Positions 29,459 through 39,403 are shown, numbered from the stretch's first letter. The stretch is 64,000 bases of DNA from Vibrio tapetis subsp. quintayensis (GCF_030409945.1 NZ_JAUFQV010000011.1:186001-250000), one strand, 5' to 3'. Numbers and translations: made by a program. The notes: generated from the sequence alone by a model not told the origin.

Positions 29459-29953
29459 CTAATGAACGATCTGCGTGACCGCGATTTGATTATTGAGGGG
29501 TTTAATACGCTTTTGTAGCGTGGTTAACTCAACCACAATGGTATCTGACAAGCGTGCTTCAGCTTTCGTTCTGAGCAAGTTTTGCTTCATACGATCTTGC
29601 TTAGCTAACGCTTGACGAGCATCTCCTCGCTCCATATCTTTTACTATGGTGTGCAGCTCGTTCAGTGCTGGGTAGTCGACAGCAACATCCACTTTTTCGT
29701 CTCCTTGGACATAATCCAAGATCCCACATACACGGATACTGATTTCCGATAGGTCGCACTGCCCTTGAATGCCTGCGGCACAAAGCGCATCAACGTTTTC
29801 AAAAATATTCGCGTTACGTTTAGCAATGGCGATAGCTTGATGTTGCTGCTGCAGTTCCTTCTGCTTTTTAACTTGCAGTAATAGGTAACCAGCATAAGAG
29901 CCAAGGCCGATAATTATCAAACCGCCCAGTGAGGCTAACAAAGTTACTGACAT
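29459..29953 (-). CDS. DUF2489 family membrane-anchored protein
   Basis: A 164-residue protein with one N-terminal membrane helix (about residues 5-26, LLASLGGLIIIGLGSYAGYLLL) and a helical charged cytoplasmic domain containing three cysteines near 58-76 (DALCAAGIQGQCDL, VCGILDYV). It matches the DUF2489 family found next to yihI in Vibrio and related genera. The function is unknown. It follows yihI after nine bases, so the two are very likely one operon; conserved pairing with a Der activator hints at ribosome-related work, but this is inference only. Confidence 0.8.
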   Translation of the reverse strand: MSVTLLASLGGLIIIGLGSYAGYLLLQVKKQKELQQQHQAIAIAKRNANIFENVDALCAAGIQGQCDLSEISIRVCGILDYVQGDEKVDVAVDYPALNELHTIVKDMERGDARQALAKQDRMKQNLLRTKAEARLSDTIVVELTTLQKRIKPLNNQIAVTQIVH

Positions 29954-29962
29954 AAGCTAAAA

Positions 29963-30526
29963 CTAGTCCTTGAATTCGTTAAAATCGTTCAAATCGATGC
30001 CTTCAAATTGAGACAATAGATCATCTTCTGAGCTCGATTTCTTTTTCGCAACAGGTGCTGGCGCTTCAATTTCCGCTTCTGGTTCTTCTTCTTCGAATAG
30101 ACCCAATTGCTTCATTAGCACTTCAATACGATCCAATTTCTCATCAACGTATTTTTGTAAACCGCCACCTAGGCTTTCACCACTTTCTAAGCGGTCAAGC
30201 AATACCATCAGTTGTGCATCTTGCTCTAGCATTTCAAGCTCTTGTTCAGCAGACAGTTTACGCTGTTGTTTAGTCGGCTTTTGCTTCGGCTCAATAATCA
30301 GTGGGATTTTTTTCTTGCTGCCTAAACGAGGATCACGTGCTTTACCACCATTCCCTTGCTTGCCTTGCTCTACATCAGAGTGGCGGCTGCCAGATTTTAA
30401 GCCTTTACGATTTTTAACTTTTTTACGTAAACGACCTTCTACATTTGATTCGCTACGGTTACGTGTAACGATAACTTCAGGAGCGCCTGACGCTCCTGGC
30501 TTTCTTGATTTTTTACTACGACTCAT
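29963..30526 (-). CDS. yihI: Der GTPase-activating protein YihI
   Basis: Activates the ribosome-assembly GTPase Der (EngA). It has 187 residues with the family layout: a basic disordered N-terminus (MSRSKKSRKPGA, RNRSESNVEGRLRKKVKNR) and a central helical core LSAEQELEMLEQDAQLMVLL, DRLESGESL. An acidic tail ends in DDLLSQFEGIDLNDFNEFKD. The gene overlaps the 3' end of the upstream methyltransferase by 11 bases and is tightly linked to the DUF2489 gene. Synteny with hemN and engB is as in E. coli. Confidence 0.93.
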   Translation of the reverse strand: MSRSKKSRKPGASGAPEVIVTRNRSESNVEGRLRKKVKNRKGLKSGSRHSDVEQGKQGNGGKARDPRLGSKKKIPLIIEPKQKPTKQQRKLSAEQELEMLEQDAQLMVLLDRLESGESLGGGLQKYVDEKLDRIEVLMKQLGLFEEEEPEAEIEAPAPVAKKKSSSEDDLLSQFEGIDLNDFNEFKD

Positions 30527-31163
30527 TACTGGGCTTCCTCAGTAAAATTACATCATTGCCAATAAATTCGAGTTGGAGTCCATCCCGCGCTGCCAAGTAT
30601 TTAAAGGTAGCTTGGCTAAAAAAGCTCACGTGTGTGAGATCATTCTTATAATGCCATCCGGCGAACGCTTCCACGTCTTTTACTAGTTTGGTCATCACAC
30701 CAATCCAGCCGCCTGGTTTGACTAAACTCAACCATTGCTGCCATACCGATTTAGGATCATAAAGATGCTCTATTACTTCGGTTGCAGTCATAAAGTCATA
30801 CGTTGTGTCTAATACCTGCTTATCGGGGTAATAGTAGATATCGTATAACGCCATGGTGTGCCCCTGCTCTTCCATCATAATTGACAAAGTTGGCCCTGGA
30901 CCACATCCAAAATCTATCCCATTAGAGGGCACGATTAAACGTTCCGCCATTGGGTCAGCCATACGGCTCAAAAACCGTCGGTAACCTTGGTCACTTGGAT
31001 CGTTTTCATGCAAATCATAGTGCGCTTTTTCTCTTTCTGCATTTAACCTTTGTTGTGGATCCACAAAGACAAACTGGCATTGGGTACATTGTAAGTACTG
31101 CCTGCGTTTGTCAGCAAAATAGTCTATGACATGAGAGTGTTCACAAAGTGGACATATGTGCAT
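30516..31163 (-). CDS. Class I SAM-dependent methyltransferase with N-terminal zinc knuckle
   Basis: A 215-residue protein. It starts with a CxxC...CxxC zinc knuckle (CPLCEHSH near residue 4, CTQCQF near 26), followed by a Methyltransf_23-type Rossmann domain: GIDFGCGPGPTL (SAM-binding motif I), TATEVIEHLYDP, KPGGWIGVMTKLV. The substrate is unknown. GGAGG is well spaced before the ATG, and the 3' end overlaps yihI by 11 bases. Homologues next to yihI are seen in other marine gammaproteobacteria, so a link to translation or ribosome assembly is possible but not shown. Confidence 0.85.
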   Translation of the reverse strand: MHICPLCEHSHVIDYFADKRRQYLQCTQCQFVFVDPQQRLNAEREKAHYDLHENDPSDQGYRRFLSRMADPMAERLIVPSNGIDFGCGPGPTLSIMMEEQGHTMALYDIYYYPDKQVLDTTYDFMTATEVIEHLYDPKSVWQQWLSLVKPGGWIGVMTKLVKDVEAFAGWHYKNDLTHVSFFSQATFKYLAARDGLQLEFIGNDVILLRKPSNES

Positions 31164-31259
31164 TCTGACATCCTCCGTTAGGGATGCGCAAGATACCAGA
31201 AAGTGATGCTAGAGTGGAGTTTTATTGAGCACTTCCACAAAAATTAGTAATGAGAACGT

Positions 31260-31288
31260 AAAAAAGCAGCAGATTAGACTGCTGCTTT
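31260..31288 (-). terminator. Rho-independent terminator of the cytochrome c4 gene
   Basis: A perfect ten-base stem AAAGCAGCAG / CTGCTGCTTT with ATTAGA loop has an A-run on the left, giving a U-tract on the minus strand. It lies 60 bases after the c4 stop. Confidence 0.88.
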
Positions 31289-31350
31289 CAATTCTAAGCC
31301 AATTCCACTTCCGAATACTGGTTATCGGAAGAGGTGCCTGGCCACTTTAA

Positions 31351-31968
31351 TTAATGTAAGCCACCAACGTATTTCGACAAAATTTCGATATCATCATCAG
31401 TGAGCTTTTTAGCAATATCACTCATCATGGCATTCATATCGTTACTGCGTTCGTCTGCTCGAAACTTAAGTAGCTGTGCTTTTACGTAGTCTGCATGCTG
31501 GCCGGAAATCTTAGGGAAGCCCGACAACTCAGTGCCATTACCACGAGGGCCATGACAGGCAATACATGCCGTTACACCACGGTCAATGCTACCAGCTTGG
31601 TAAAGAACCTTACCTTTAGCAACCACATCTTCTGGCGTTGATGTGTCAGAAATAGGCAGAGAAGCATAATAAGCAGCGAGATCAGCCATGTCTTGTTCGC
31701 TTAATGGCATTGCCATTGCGCTCATCACGGGATCGTATCGACCTTGCTTACCTGCAGTTTCAGCGCCAAGCTTTAGATCTTTGAGTTGTTTTTCAAGATA
31801 CTTAGCATGTTGCCCTGCTATTTTAGGATAAGTCGTAATCAGACTGTTGCCATCTGTACCATGACAGGCGGCACACGTTACGGATTTTGCTTTGCCAGCT
31901 TCAATACTACCTTGAGCCCACGCAGTGCAGCTGGCCAATAAACTCAAGATTAGCGCTATTTTCTTCAT
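31351..31968 (-). CDS. Diheme cytochrome c4
   Basis: Periplasmic electron carrier with two heme c groups. It has 205 residues: a signal peptide (about 1-18, cleaved after TAWA), then two similar c-type domains with CAACHGTDG near residue 34 and CIACHGPRG near 135. Each is followed by a distal Met in a loop (MSAMAMPLSEQDM; MNAMMSDIAKKL). Proteins of this type donate electrons to terminal oxidases in Vibrio and Pseudomonas. The gene stands alone on the minus strand, divergent from engB across 148 bases, and ends at a strong terminator. Confidence 0.95.
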   Translation of the reverse strand: MKKIALILSLLASCTAWAQGSIEAGKAKSVTCAACHGTDGNSLITTYPKIAGQHAKYLEKQLKDLKLGAETAGKQGRYDPVMSAMAMPLSEQDMADLAAYYASLPISDTSTPEDVVAKGKVLYQAGSIDRGVTACIACHGPRGNGTELSGFPKISGQHADYVKAQLLKFRADERSNDMNAMMSDIAKKLTDDDIEILSKYVGGLH

Positions 31969-32116
31969 GACATTCCATTATTATTATTAAGCTTCCAGTA
32001 CCACGTTAAGTGGTTGCTCATGGTACAATAGGCGACCTTATACCGATCACGGTTATTTTACACAATTTAACGAAAAAGTAATCATTCGACTACACAAAGA
32101 CGAGATGGAGTTAACA

Positions 32117-32764
32117 GTGAGCGCAAAAATTCATTACCAAAATACGCATTTTATTACGAGTGCTCCCGATATTCGCCACCTTCCTGATGATATGGGTGTC
32201 GAAGTTGCGTTTGCTGGACGCTCTAATGCGGGTAAATCAAGTGCACTCAACCGACTGACAAACCAGAAAGGTTTGGCAAAAACCAGTAAGACACCTGGTC
32301 GTACTCAGCTGATTAACTTGTTTAAAGTTCATGACAATTGCCACATTGTGGATTTACCGGGTTATGGTTTTGCACAAGTACCATTAGAGCTAAAAAAGAA
32401 ATGGCAGAAATCCTTGGGTGAATACCTACAGAAACGTGAATCATTAAAAGGCTTGGTCGTTTTGATGGATATCCGTCATCCAATGAAAGATCTCGACCAG
32501 CAATTAGTGTTCTGGGCTGTGGATTCTGGCATTCCTGTTCAGATTTTACTGACTAAAGCAGACAAACTTAAAAGTGGTGCACGAAATGCGCAGCTCCTTA
32601 AAATTCGTCAAGATGCACAAGGCTTCGGCCCTAATGTGGAAGTAGGTATGTTTTCGTCACTGAAAGGCATTGGCGTTGACCAATTAAGAGCTAAGCTTGA
32701 TGAATGGTTTGCACCCGCGCTTCTTCAAGAAGAAACCGAAGACGATATTGATACAAACGAATAG
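32117..32764 (+). CDS. engB: Ribosome biogenesis GTPase YsxC/EngB (YihA)
   Basis: Essential GTPase for 50S assembly. GTPase motifs: G1 [10 protein letters not shown]2 TPGRTQ, G3 DLPGYGFA, G4 TKADKL. I prefer GTG 32117 (215 residues, [13 protein letters not shown]) because GGAG at 32107 is six bases upstream, inside the leader of the alternative ATG at 32105, whose own Shine-Dalgarno is poor. The neighbouring order engB-spf-polA is the same as in E. coli, with engB convergent to Spot 42. Confidence 0.95.
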   Translation: MSAKIHYQNTHFITSAPDIRHLPDDMGVEVAFAGRSNAGKSSALNRLTNQKGLAKTSKTPGRTQLINLFKVHDNCHIVDLPGYGFAQVPLELKKKWQKSLGEYLQKRESLKGLVVLMDIRHPMKDLDQQLVFWAVDSGIPVQILLTKADKLKSGARNAQLLKIRQDAQGFGPNVEVGMFSSLKGIGVDQLRAKLDEWFAPALLQEETEDDIDTNE

Positions 32765-33251
32765 ATACGTCGCCCATATAAAATTGCAACGTTTATAGAA
32801 GTACGACCATCTCTATAGTATCCAAATAAGTCCCCACCTTGTATAGGTGGGGCAACGGGAGAGAAAAATATTTTATAGTTATGGCCTAAAATTCTCGACT
32901 ACCCATCAACATAATTCAAGATTTTTCGATCAGTTTGTCTTGAAAACTTGCACTTCTACCCGTTTCTTATCTTTATTACACCACCACATCAAATAACATA
33001 CCTCTGACCAATGTTTCGCTAGCCCAGAATACTGCAACTTATTTATCTAAAAGAAATATTCACGCTTTTAAAGGATGTTTATTACATCAGGCCATTCTAT
33101 TCGAAATCACACTTTGTATGTAAATTGAACAGCCTGAGCTTTTATAAAGATACGTAATGTTGAGACGTGTAAGTGAAAATTTAAAACTTAGATGGAAACA
33201 TCGAGATGAGAAAGGATAACAAGATACAATGTAAGCTTTTGTTTTGGCACA
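32765..33251. other. engB-Spot 42 intergenic region
   Basis: About 490 bases, AT-rich, with no open frame I trust. The only strong local structure is a perfect eight-base hairpin at 32832-32852. Two arrangements are possible: an engB 3' hairpin, or an sRNA. A short Vibrionaceae RNA called VSsrna24 has been described near spf in Aliivibrio salmonicida; I cannot tell from sequence alone whether it is present here. Confidence 0.4.
32832..32852. other. Perfect hairpin downstream of engB
   Basis: CCCCACCT / AGGTGGGG forms an eight-base perfect GC-rich stem around TGTAT. There is no T-run directly after it on either strand, so it is not a standard intrinsic terminator. Confidence 0.55.
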
Positions 33252-33358
33252 ATAAAAAACGCCCCAGTCAAAAGCTGACTGGGGCGGCTGAATCAGCCTA
33301 ATCCAATAACGTGAAACAAAAGGTCTGAAAGATAGAACATCTTACCTCTGTACCCTAC
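33252..33358 (-). ncRNA. spf: Spot 42 RNA
   Basis: Hfq-dependent sRNA of about 107 nt that represses genes for secondary metabolism and is controlled by CRP in E. coli. On the minus strand the sequence begins GTAGGGTACAGAGGTAAGAT, identical to the start of E. coli Spot 42, and ends in the diagnostic terminator GCCCCAGTCA / TGACTGGGGC (33261-33285) followed by a T-run. The position between polA and engB is the conserved locus. A weak -10-like CATTAT lies just upstream of the 5' end; I did not find a clear CRP palindrome. Confidence 0.96.
33293..33340 (-). CDS. spfP: SpfP-like 15-residue peptide encoded within Spot 42
   Basis: A 15-codon frame inside Spot 42 reads MFYLSDLLFHVIGLG and stop. E. 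coli Spot 42 encodes MFYLSDLLLHVIGFG, reported as SpfP, which acts on CRP. The two substitutions are conservative (L to F, F to L), and AGAGGTAAG precedes the ATG. Conservation could also come from RNA-level constraint, since the region base-pairs with targets. Translation is inferred, not shown. Confidence 0.6.
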   Translation of the reverse strand: MFYLSDLLFHVIGLG

Positions 33359-33471
33359 AAGAGATAATGTACAACAATCACTCAGAAATGGAAACTGTTT
33401 TCGTAATTTATTTTCATTATTAATTACTAAAATTACGAAAGGCAAGGACGCTCAAAGAACTTTATTAACAT

Positions 33472-33499
33472 AAAAAAAAAGCCAGCATGTGCGCTGGCT
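33472..33499 (-). terminator. Rho-independent terminator of polA
   Basis: AGCCAGC / GCTGGCT with loop ATGTGC and a nine-A run on the left forms a U-tract terminator for polA, 34 bases after its stop and upstream of the Spot 42 promoter. Confidence 0.88.
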
Positions 33500-33532
33500 C
33501 AAGTTAGTTATTCAATTTCAGTTAAAAAACGT

Positions 33533-36325
33533 CTAATGAGCCTGATCCCAGTTGTCACCATGACCAGATTCTGCGACCAGTGGCACATCCAGATCTGCAG
33601 CTGATTCCATCAATTCTTGTACTTTACTTTCAATCTCAACCAATGCAGATTCTTCTACTTCTAACACCAATTCATCGTGCACTTGCATTAGTAACTTTAC
33701 GCGACCGTTACCTTCGGCTTCTATCCATTCATCAACCAACAGCATTGCTTTCTTAATGATGTCGGCAGCCGTTCCCTGCATAGGGGCGTTGATTGCAGCA
33801 CGTTCTGCCGCTTTTCTGCGCATACCATTTCGAGACGAAATTTCTGGTAGATGTAAACGACGGCCCCATATGGTTTCTACGAATCCCTGCTCAGACGCTG
33901 TTGAACGTGTGTCTTCCATGTATTGCATTACGCCTGGGTAGCGCTCAAAGTAAGTATCCATGTAGTGTTGTGCTTCACCACGAGGAATGCCCAATTGCTT
34001 CGCTAAACCAAACGCACTCATGCCATAGATAAGACCGAAGTTAATGGCTTTAGCTCGGCGACGTTGCTCTGAGGTGACTTGTTCAATGCTAACGCCCATC
34101 ACTTCTGCTGCCGTTGCTGCGTGAATGTCTTTTCCGTTGGCAAACGCTTCTAATAACGCTTTATCTCCTGAAAGGTGAGCCATGATGCGCAATTCAATTT
34201 GAGAGTAATCGACAGCGAGAATCTTCCAGCCATGTGGTGCGATAAACGCCTGGCGAATACGACGACCTTCTTCGTTGCGAATAGGGATGTTCTGCAAATT
34301 TGGATCGGTCGAAGACAAGCGTCCCGTTGCCGTCACCGCTTGATGGTAAGAAGTATGAACACGACCCGTTGTTGGGTTAATCATCTTAGGCAGTTTATCT
34401 GTGTAAGTAGATTTTAGTTTCGCCAGCCCACGGTACTCTAAGATGAGTTTTGGTAGCGGGTAATCCAACGCCAGCTCTTGCAATACTTCTTCATTAGTAG
34501 AAGCAGCGCCAGATGGGGTTTTCTTTATAACGGGAAGCCCCATTTTTTCAAATAAGATCGTCTGCAGTTGTTTGGGTGAGCTTAAATTAAATTCTTGCTC
34601 TGCAACTTCAAATGCTTTTTTCTCTAACTCGTCTAATCGAGCCGCAATTTCTTGCGATTGAGCCCCAAGCATCATATCGTCGACTAGCACTCCGGTGCGC
34701 TCAATGCGTGAAATAACCGGAACCAAAGGAATCTCAAGCTCGTTATAGATGCGACTTAACTTCTCATCTTGTTCAATATTGTCGTAGATACGATTATGCA
34801 GGCGTAAAGTTACATCGGCATCTTCAGCGGCGTAAGGCGATGCTTGCTCCAAATCGATTTGGTTAAAAGTCAGCTGCTTTTTGCCTTTTCCTGCCAACGA
34901 CTCAAATGAAATACAGCTATGCTGAAGAAAACGCAACGCTAAGCTGTCCATATCATGCTTGCCACCAACGCTGTTAAACACGTAAGAAGCCAGCATGGTG
35001 TCGTGTTTGATGCCTTTCATGTCAATATCATAACGAGCTAAAACGCTCGCATCGTATTTAAGGTTCTGCCCTACTTTCGATACATTTTCATCTTCTAAAA
35101 GCGGCTTTAATTGTGCCAACACCCAATCCCGTTCAAGCTGTTGTGGCGCATCCAAATAATCATGAGCAACAGGCACGTAAGCAGCTTCACCCTCGCCAAT
35201 CGCAAAAGAGAGCCCAACTAAGTTTGCCACCATGTAATCTAGGCTATCGGTTTCAGTATCAAACGCGATGAGTTCTGCTGTTTTTAATTTATCTAACCAA
35301 GCATTAAAGCTGTCTTGATCTAAGATGGTTTCATATTTACTGCGATCAATAGAGACAGCCGATGTTTCCATCGCAACTGCCGTTGTATTACTCGCACCAA
35401 CGGACGACGGTGAACGCTCAATCGCTTCTACTTCACCCGTCCCACCTTCTAATAACTCATTTAACCAAGATTTGAACACCATTTGACCATACAATTTGAT
35501 CAACTCATCGGTATTCGGCGTTGCTTTAACTAAAGACTCAGGGGTTTCTTCTAGCTCAACATCCAGCTTAATCGTAGCCAGCTTATAAGACATCAGTGCA
35601 TCTTCTTTATTGTCCGCAAGCTTCTTCGCCATGGTTTTCGAACCTCGGAAACCGAGCGCTGCAATATCACCTAGATTGTCATACAGCTTATCCATACTGC
35701 CAATACCTTGCAGCAAAGCCGTCGCCGTCTTGTCACCCACACCAGGCACACCAGGAATGTTATCGACCTTATCACCCATCAGCGCTAAGTAATCAATGAT
35801 CAGCTCTGGTGGAATACCGAACTTTTCGATCACACCTTCTCGATCCATCACGACATTAGTCATGGTATTAATCAGTGTGACGTTCTCATCCACCAGTTGA
35901 GCCATGTCTTTATCGCCCGTACTAATCAAGACCGGCATGCCCGCTTTAGATGCTTGCGATGCCAATGTACCAATAACATCATCCGCTTCTACACCGGGAA
36001 TAGAGATTAATGGCAAGCCCATTGCACGAATCACGTTATGCAATGGCTCAATTTGGCAACGAAGATCGTCTGGCATCGGTGGGCGGTTTGCTTTGTACTC
36101 TGAGTACATGTCGTCGCGGAAGGTTTTGCCTTTAGCATCAAAAATAACGGCAATACGATCAGATGAAAATTGGCGCATCATACTTCGTAGCATATTAACA
36201 ACGCCATACACTGCATTTGTTGGGATTTCACCATTGCTCATTGTGCCCGGGTAGGCATGAAAAGCTCGATATAAGTAGGATGAGCCATCGATAAGAATAA
36301 GCGGGTTTTCAGGTATGGTAGCCAT
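33533..36325 (-). CDS. polA: DNA polymerase I
   Basis: Replication and repair polymerase for Okazaki-fragment processing and gap filling. It has 930 residues, all three domains present. The 5'-3' exonuclease (about 1-290) has [12 protein letters not shown] and DKDMAQLV. The 3'-5' exonuclease (about 330-520) has DTETDSLD and the [12 protein letters not shown]xo III block, so proofreading residues look intact. The polymerase domain has [16 protein letters not shown] (motif A), [15 protein letters not shown] (O helix) and [10 protein letters not shown] (motif C). Upstream lie two DnaA-box-like 9-mers. It ends at a terminator followed by Spot 42. Confidence 0.98.
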   Translation of the reverse strand: MATIPENPLILIDGSSYLYRAFHAYPGTMSNGEIPTNAVYGVVNMLRSMMRQFSSDRIAVIFDAKGKTFRDDMYSEYKANRPPMPDDLRCQIEPLHNVIRAMGLPLISIPGVEADDVIGTLASQASKAGMPVLISTGDKDMAQLVDENVTLINTMTNVVMDREGVIEKFGIPPELIIDYLALMGDKVDNIPGVPGVGDKTATALLQGIGSMDKLYDNLGDIAALGFRGSKTMAKKLADNKEDALMSYKLATIKLDVELEETPESLVKATPNTDELIKLYGQMVFKSWLNELLEGGTGEVEAIERSPSSVGASNTTAVAMETSAVSIDRSKYETILDQDSFNAWLDKLKTAELIAFDTETDSLDYMVANLVGLSFAIGEGEAAYVPVAHDYLDAPQQLERDWVLAQLKPLLEDENVSKVGQNLKYDASVLARYDIDMKGIKHDTMLASYVFNSVGGKHDMDSLALRFLQHSCISFESLAGKGKKQLTFNQIDLEQASPYAAEDADVTLRLHNRIYDNIEQDEKLSRIYNELEIPLVPVISRIERTGVLVDDMMLGAQSQEIAARLDELEKKAFEVAEQEFNLSSPKQLQTILFEKMGLPVIKKTPSGAASTNEEVLQELALDYPLPKLILEYRGLAKLKSTYTDKLPKMINPTTGRVHTSYHQAVTATGRLSSTDPNLQNIPIRNEEGRRIRQAFIAPHGWKILAVDYSQIELRIMAHLSGDKALLEAFANGKDIHAATAAEVMGVSIEQVTSEQRRRAKAINFGLIYGMSAFGLAKQLGIPRGEAQHYMDTYFERYPGVMQYMEDTRSTASEQGFVETIWGRRLHLPEISSRNGMRRKAAERAAINAPMQGTAADIIKKAMLLVDEWIEAEGNGRVKLLMQVHDELVLEVEESALVEIESKVQELMESAADLDVPLVAESGHGDNWDQAH

Positions 36326-36749
36326 AATCTAGTTGATCCAAATGCAGTGTATTAGTTTGTGTGCTTAGGATGCCATGACTCTCATTCTGATGCCATGTAT
36401 TCTCTTTTGAATACAAGACAAAGCTTGATTAAGTCGAAGCGATGATAATGGTTACCCCATTTCATCGTTTCATTCTTCCGTTGCGCAACAAAAACCAACC
36501 CTAATTGTGGATAACTCTGTTGGTAAAACTTATCCACTGATAATTAACAGTAAAAAAATCTGGCTAAAAGAACACACTACTCATTTAAAAACAATCACTT
36601 AATAAGATACAAAACCAAAGATCTTTGATCTTATAACGATCCTGCCTTGTGGAAAATAATTTAGTTCTATGAAGTTATCGGAATATACAGGAAATGATTG
36701 TTTGCTGAAATAACGGACAAATAGTGGTGATTTAATGATTAGATCGTGC
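36326..36749. other. polA upstream region
   Basis: About 420 bases between polA and the RyhB terminator. It holds the polA promoter, a nearly exact direct repeat GATGCCATG at about 36369 and 36389, and two DnaA-box-like sites at 36506-36538. A 68-codon minus-strand frame here (36599-36805) overlaps the end of RyhB and looks spurious. Confidence 0.45.
36506..36538. promoter_or_regulatory. Pair of DnaA-box-like 9-mers upstream of polA
   Basis: TGTGGATAA (36506-36514) is a perfect DnaA box on the minus strand, and TTATCCACT (36530-36538) is a one-mismatch box on the plus strand. They lie 180-215 bp upstream of the polA start. DnaA stimulation of polA has been reported for E. coli. Confidence 0.6.
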
Positions 36750-36951
36750 AGAAAAAAAGAAAGCGACATCAGAAGATGTCGCCTAGCAAAAGTGGCCAAA
36801 ACCATAAACAGTTAGTGCTGTTATCGCTTTGCCTTAAAGCTTAAATTACACTGGAAGCAATGTGAGCAATGTCGTGTCGTTCAAGAAAGAACCGTTCAAC
36901 CTAACTACTCCATCTGGGGCTTAATTAGGTTGTTTGCTTTCTCCCGAAGAC
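36750..36951 (-). ncRNA. ryhB: RyhB iron-sparing small RNA
   Basis: Hfq-dependent sRNA that represses iron-using genes during iron starvation. The core ACGACATTGCTCACATTG (minus strand, about 36858-36875, continuing CTTCCAGT) is the same as in E. coli RyhB. The terminator is GCGACATC-TTCT-GATGTCGC followed by a T-rich run (36782-36750). The predicted start near 36951 gives about 200 nt, long like Vibrio RyhB rather than the 90 nt of E. coli. V. cholerae RyhB also lies in the hemB-polA neighbourhood. Confidence 0.93.
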
Positions 36952-36956
36952 AAGTT

Positions 36957-36975
36957 AATAATAACCATTCTCATT
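36957..36975 (-). promoter_or_regulatory. Fur box over the ryhB promoter
   Basis: AATGAGAATGGTTATTATT (minus strand) closely resembles the Fur consensus and covers the spacer and -10 of the ryhB promoter, the classic repressing position. Confidence 0.82.
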
Positions 36976-36985
36976 TAATAATCAA
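36958..36985 (-). promoter_or_regulatory. ryhB promoter (-35/-10)
   Basis: Minus strand TTGATT (36985-36980) and TATTAT (36963-36958) are separated by 16 bases, giving a good sigma-70 promoter. The predicted start is G36951. Confidence 0.8.
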
Positions 36986-36991
36986 CCCCTA

Positions 36992-37010
36992 AATGATAAT
37001 TTATCTCATT
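36992..37010 (-). promoter_or_regulatory. Second Fur box upstream of ryhB
   Basis: AATGAGATAAATTATCATT (minus strand) is a second good Fur-like 19-mer, adjacent to the -35 on its upstream side. Two boxes suggest cooperative repression of ryhB. Confidence 0.72.
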
Positions 37011-37049
37011 TAATTTTATCGTCGATCGTTTTCGCCCCAGAAAAATGAC

Positions 37050-37070
37050 AAAAACCGAGCAAATGCCCGG
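37050..37070 (-). terminator. Weak terminator of hemB
   Basis: CCGGGC-ATTT-GCTCGG (minus strand; one internal mismatch) is followed by TTTTTGT. It lies 25 bases after the hemB stop. Confidence 0.6.
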
Positions 37071-37095
37071 CTTAAACGTCAATGACTATGTTGAA

Positions 37096-38175
<1,080 letters not shown>

Positions 38176-38323
38176 CTATAACTACTCCGGCTTTAAGTGA
38201 CTAGCCTTAAAGCTAAAAAGTGCTTTGATACGCAAATAACACCTACTACACCACGTTCACCGCAGTGCTATTTATGATTAGCTGAATTATAATTTTTGCT
38301 CACCCCAACAACCGATAACCAAT

Positions 38324-39091
38324 ATGATAGATACCCACGCTCACATTTATGCCTCCGAATTCGATGCCGATCGCAAGCAAGTCGTTCAACGCGCTGTTGA
38401 ACAAGGGGTATCCCATATCTTGTTACCGAACATTAATCTTGACTCCATTGAACCCATGCTTAAGACCGAGGCTGATTACCCTGAGATCTGTCGATCTATG
38501 ATGGGGTTGCACCCTTGTTATGTGGATGAGAATGTAGAGCAAAACCTCGCAGTTATGCGCAGCTGGTTTGAAAAGCGCAAGTTTGTGGCTGTCGGTGAAA
38601 TTGGAATCGATCTTTACTGGGATAAGACTTTCAGAGCCGAGCAGGAACATGCATTTGCGACACAACTAGGCTGGGCCAAAGAATTGGGCTTGCCAGCAGT
38701 CATCCACACACGAGATTCCATCTCTGAAACCATCGAGGTTCTAAAAACCGTTCAAGATGGCAGTATTCGTGGGGTTTTCCATTGCTTTGGTGGCAGCGTC
38801 GCAGAAGCAAAAGCAATTACTGAACTTGGCTTTCATCTTGGTTTAGGTGGCGTAACCACATTCAAAAACAGCGGCATGGATAAAGTCATTCCAGAGCTAG
38901 ACCTAACCCGTGTGGTACTCGAAACAGACTGCCCTTATTTGGCTCCCGTACCCCATAGAGGGAAACGCAATGAGCCAAGCTACACTGCGCTCGTGGCTGC
39001 CCGTATAGCCGAGTTAACAGGGTACTCACTCGACAGCATCGTTGAACAAACTAATCACAACGCATTTAATCTATTTGACATAAAACAATAA
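38324..39091 (+). CDS. tatD: TatD family metal-dependent hydrolase
   Basis: Cytoplasmic TIM-barrel metal-dependent deoxyribonuclease of the TatD family. It has 255 residues. Metal ligands: DTHAHIYASEF (HxH at the N-terminus), GEIGIDLYW, VIHTRDS, FHCFGGS and ETDCPYL. In E. coli tatD follows tatABC on the same strand; here it is on the opposite strand and convergent with tatC, separated by a small ORF. Despite the name it is not needed for Tat transport. Confidence 0.95.
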   Translation: MIDTHAHIYASEFDADRKQVVQRAVEQGVSHILLPNINLDSIEPMLKTEADYPEICRSMMGLHPCYVDENVEQNLAVMRSWFEKRKFVAVGEIGIDLYWDKTFRAEQEHAFATQLGWAKELGLPAVIHTRDSISETIEVLKTVQDGSIRGVFHCFGGSVAEAKAITELGFHLGLGGVTTFKNSGMDKVIPELDLTRVVLETDCPYLAPVPHRGKRNEPSYTALVAARIAELTGYSLDSIVEQTNHNAFNLFDIKQ

Positions 39092-39280
39092 CCAAAAAGA
39101 ATTACATATAATAAATTAGACGCATAGCAGACAGGTGCACTTTGTAAGTAATTGTTTGCCTCTCAATAATATTACATAAATATCAAAAGGTTATTACCTA
39201 TGTGATTTCCATTCCACATTTGATTCTTTCATATTCATCCTGTAGTATACCGCCTTCAAAACAGAATGAGGACTGGTGTT

Positions 39281-39403
39281 ATGCACTGTTGTGGAGAAAC
39301 CTCACACTTATTAAGACAACGTCGAACCATATTTGAAAGGCTAATGGGAATAAAAGAGAAATACGTTTGCCAGCATTGTGGAAAAGTCATAAAGATTAAG
39401 TGA
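39281..39403 (+). CDS. 40-residue putative zinc-ribbon protein
   Basis: A small frame I translated by hand: MHCCGETSHLLRQRRTIFER...CQHCGKVIKIK. It has a CC pair at residues 3-4 and CxxC at 30-33, suggesting a small zinc-ribbon, with a basic middle. GAGG is nine bases before the ATG, and the stop is followed immediately by a strong bidirectional terminator. I do not recognise the family. Short Vibrio proteins with this CxxC pattern exist, but the gene needs expression evidence. Confidence 0.6.
   Translation: MHCCGETSHLLRQRRTIFERLMGIKEKYVCQHCGKVIKIK

Noticed and set aside
36599..36805. 68-codon minus-strand frame in the polA-ryhB gap
   Set aside because: It starts inside the RyhB transcript, overlaps its terminator, has no supporting Shine-Dalgarno and no recognisable features.
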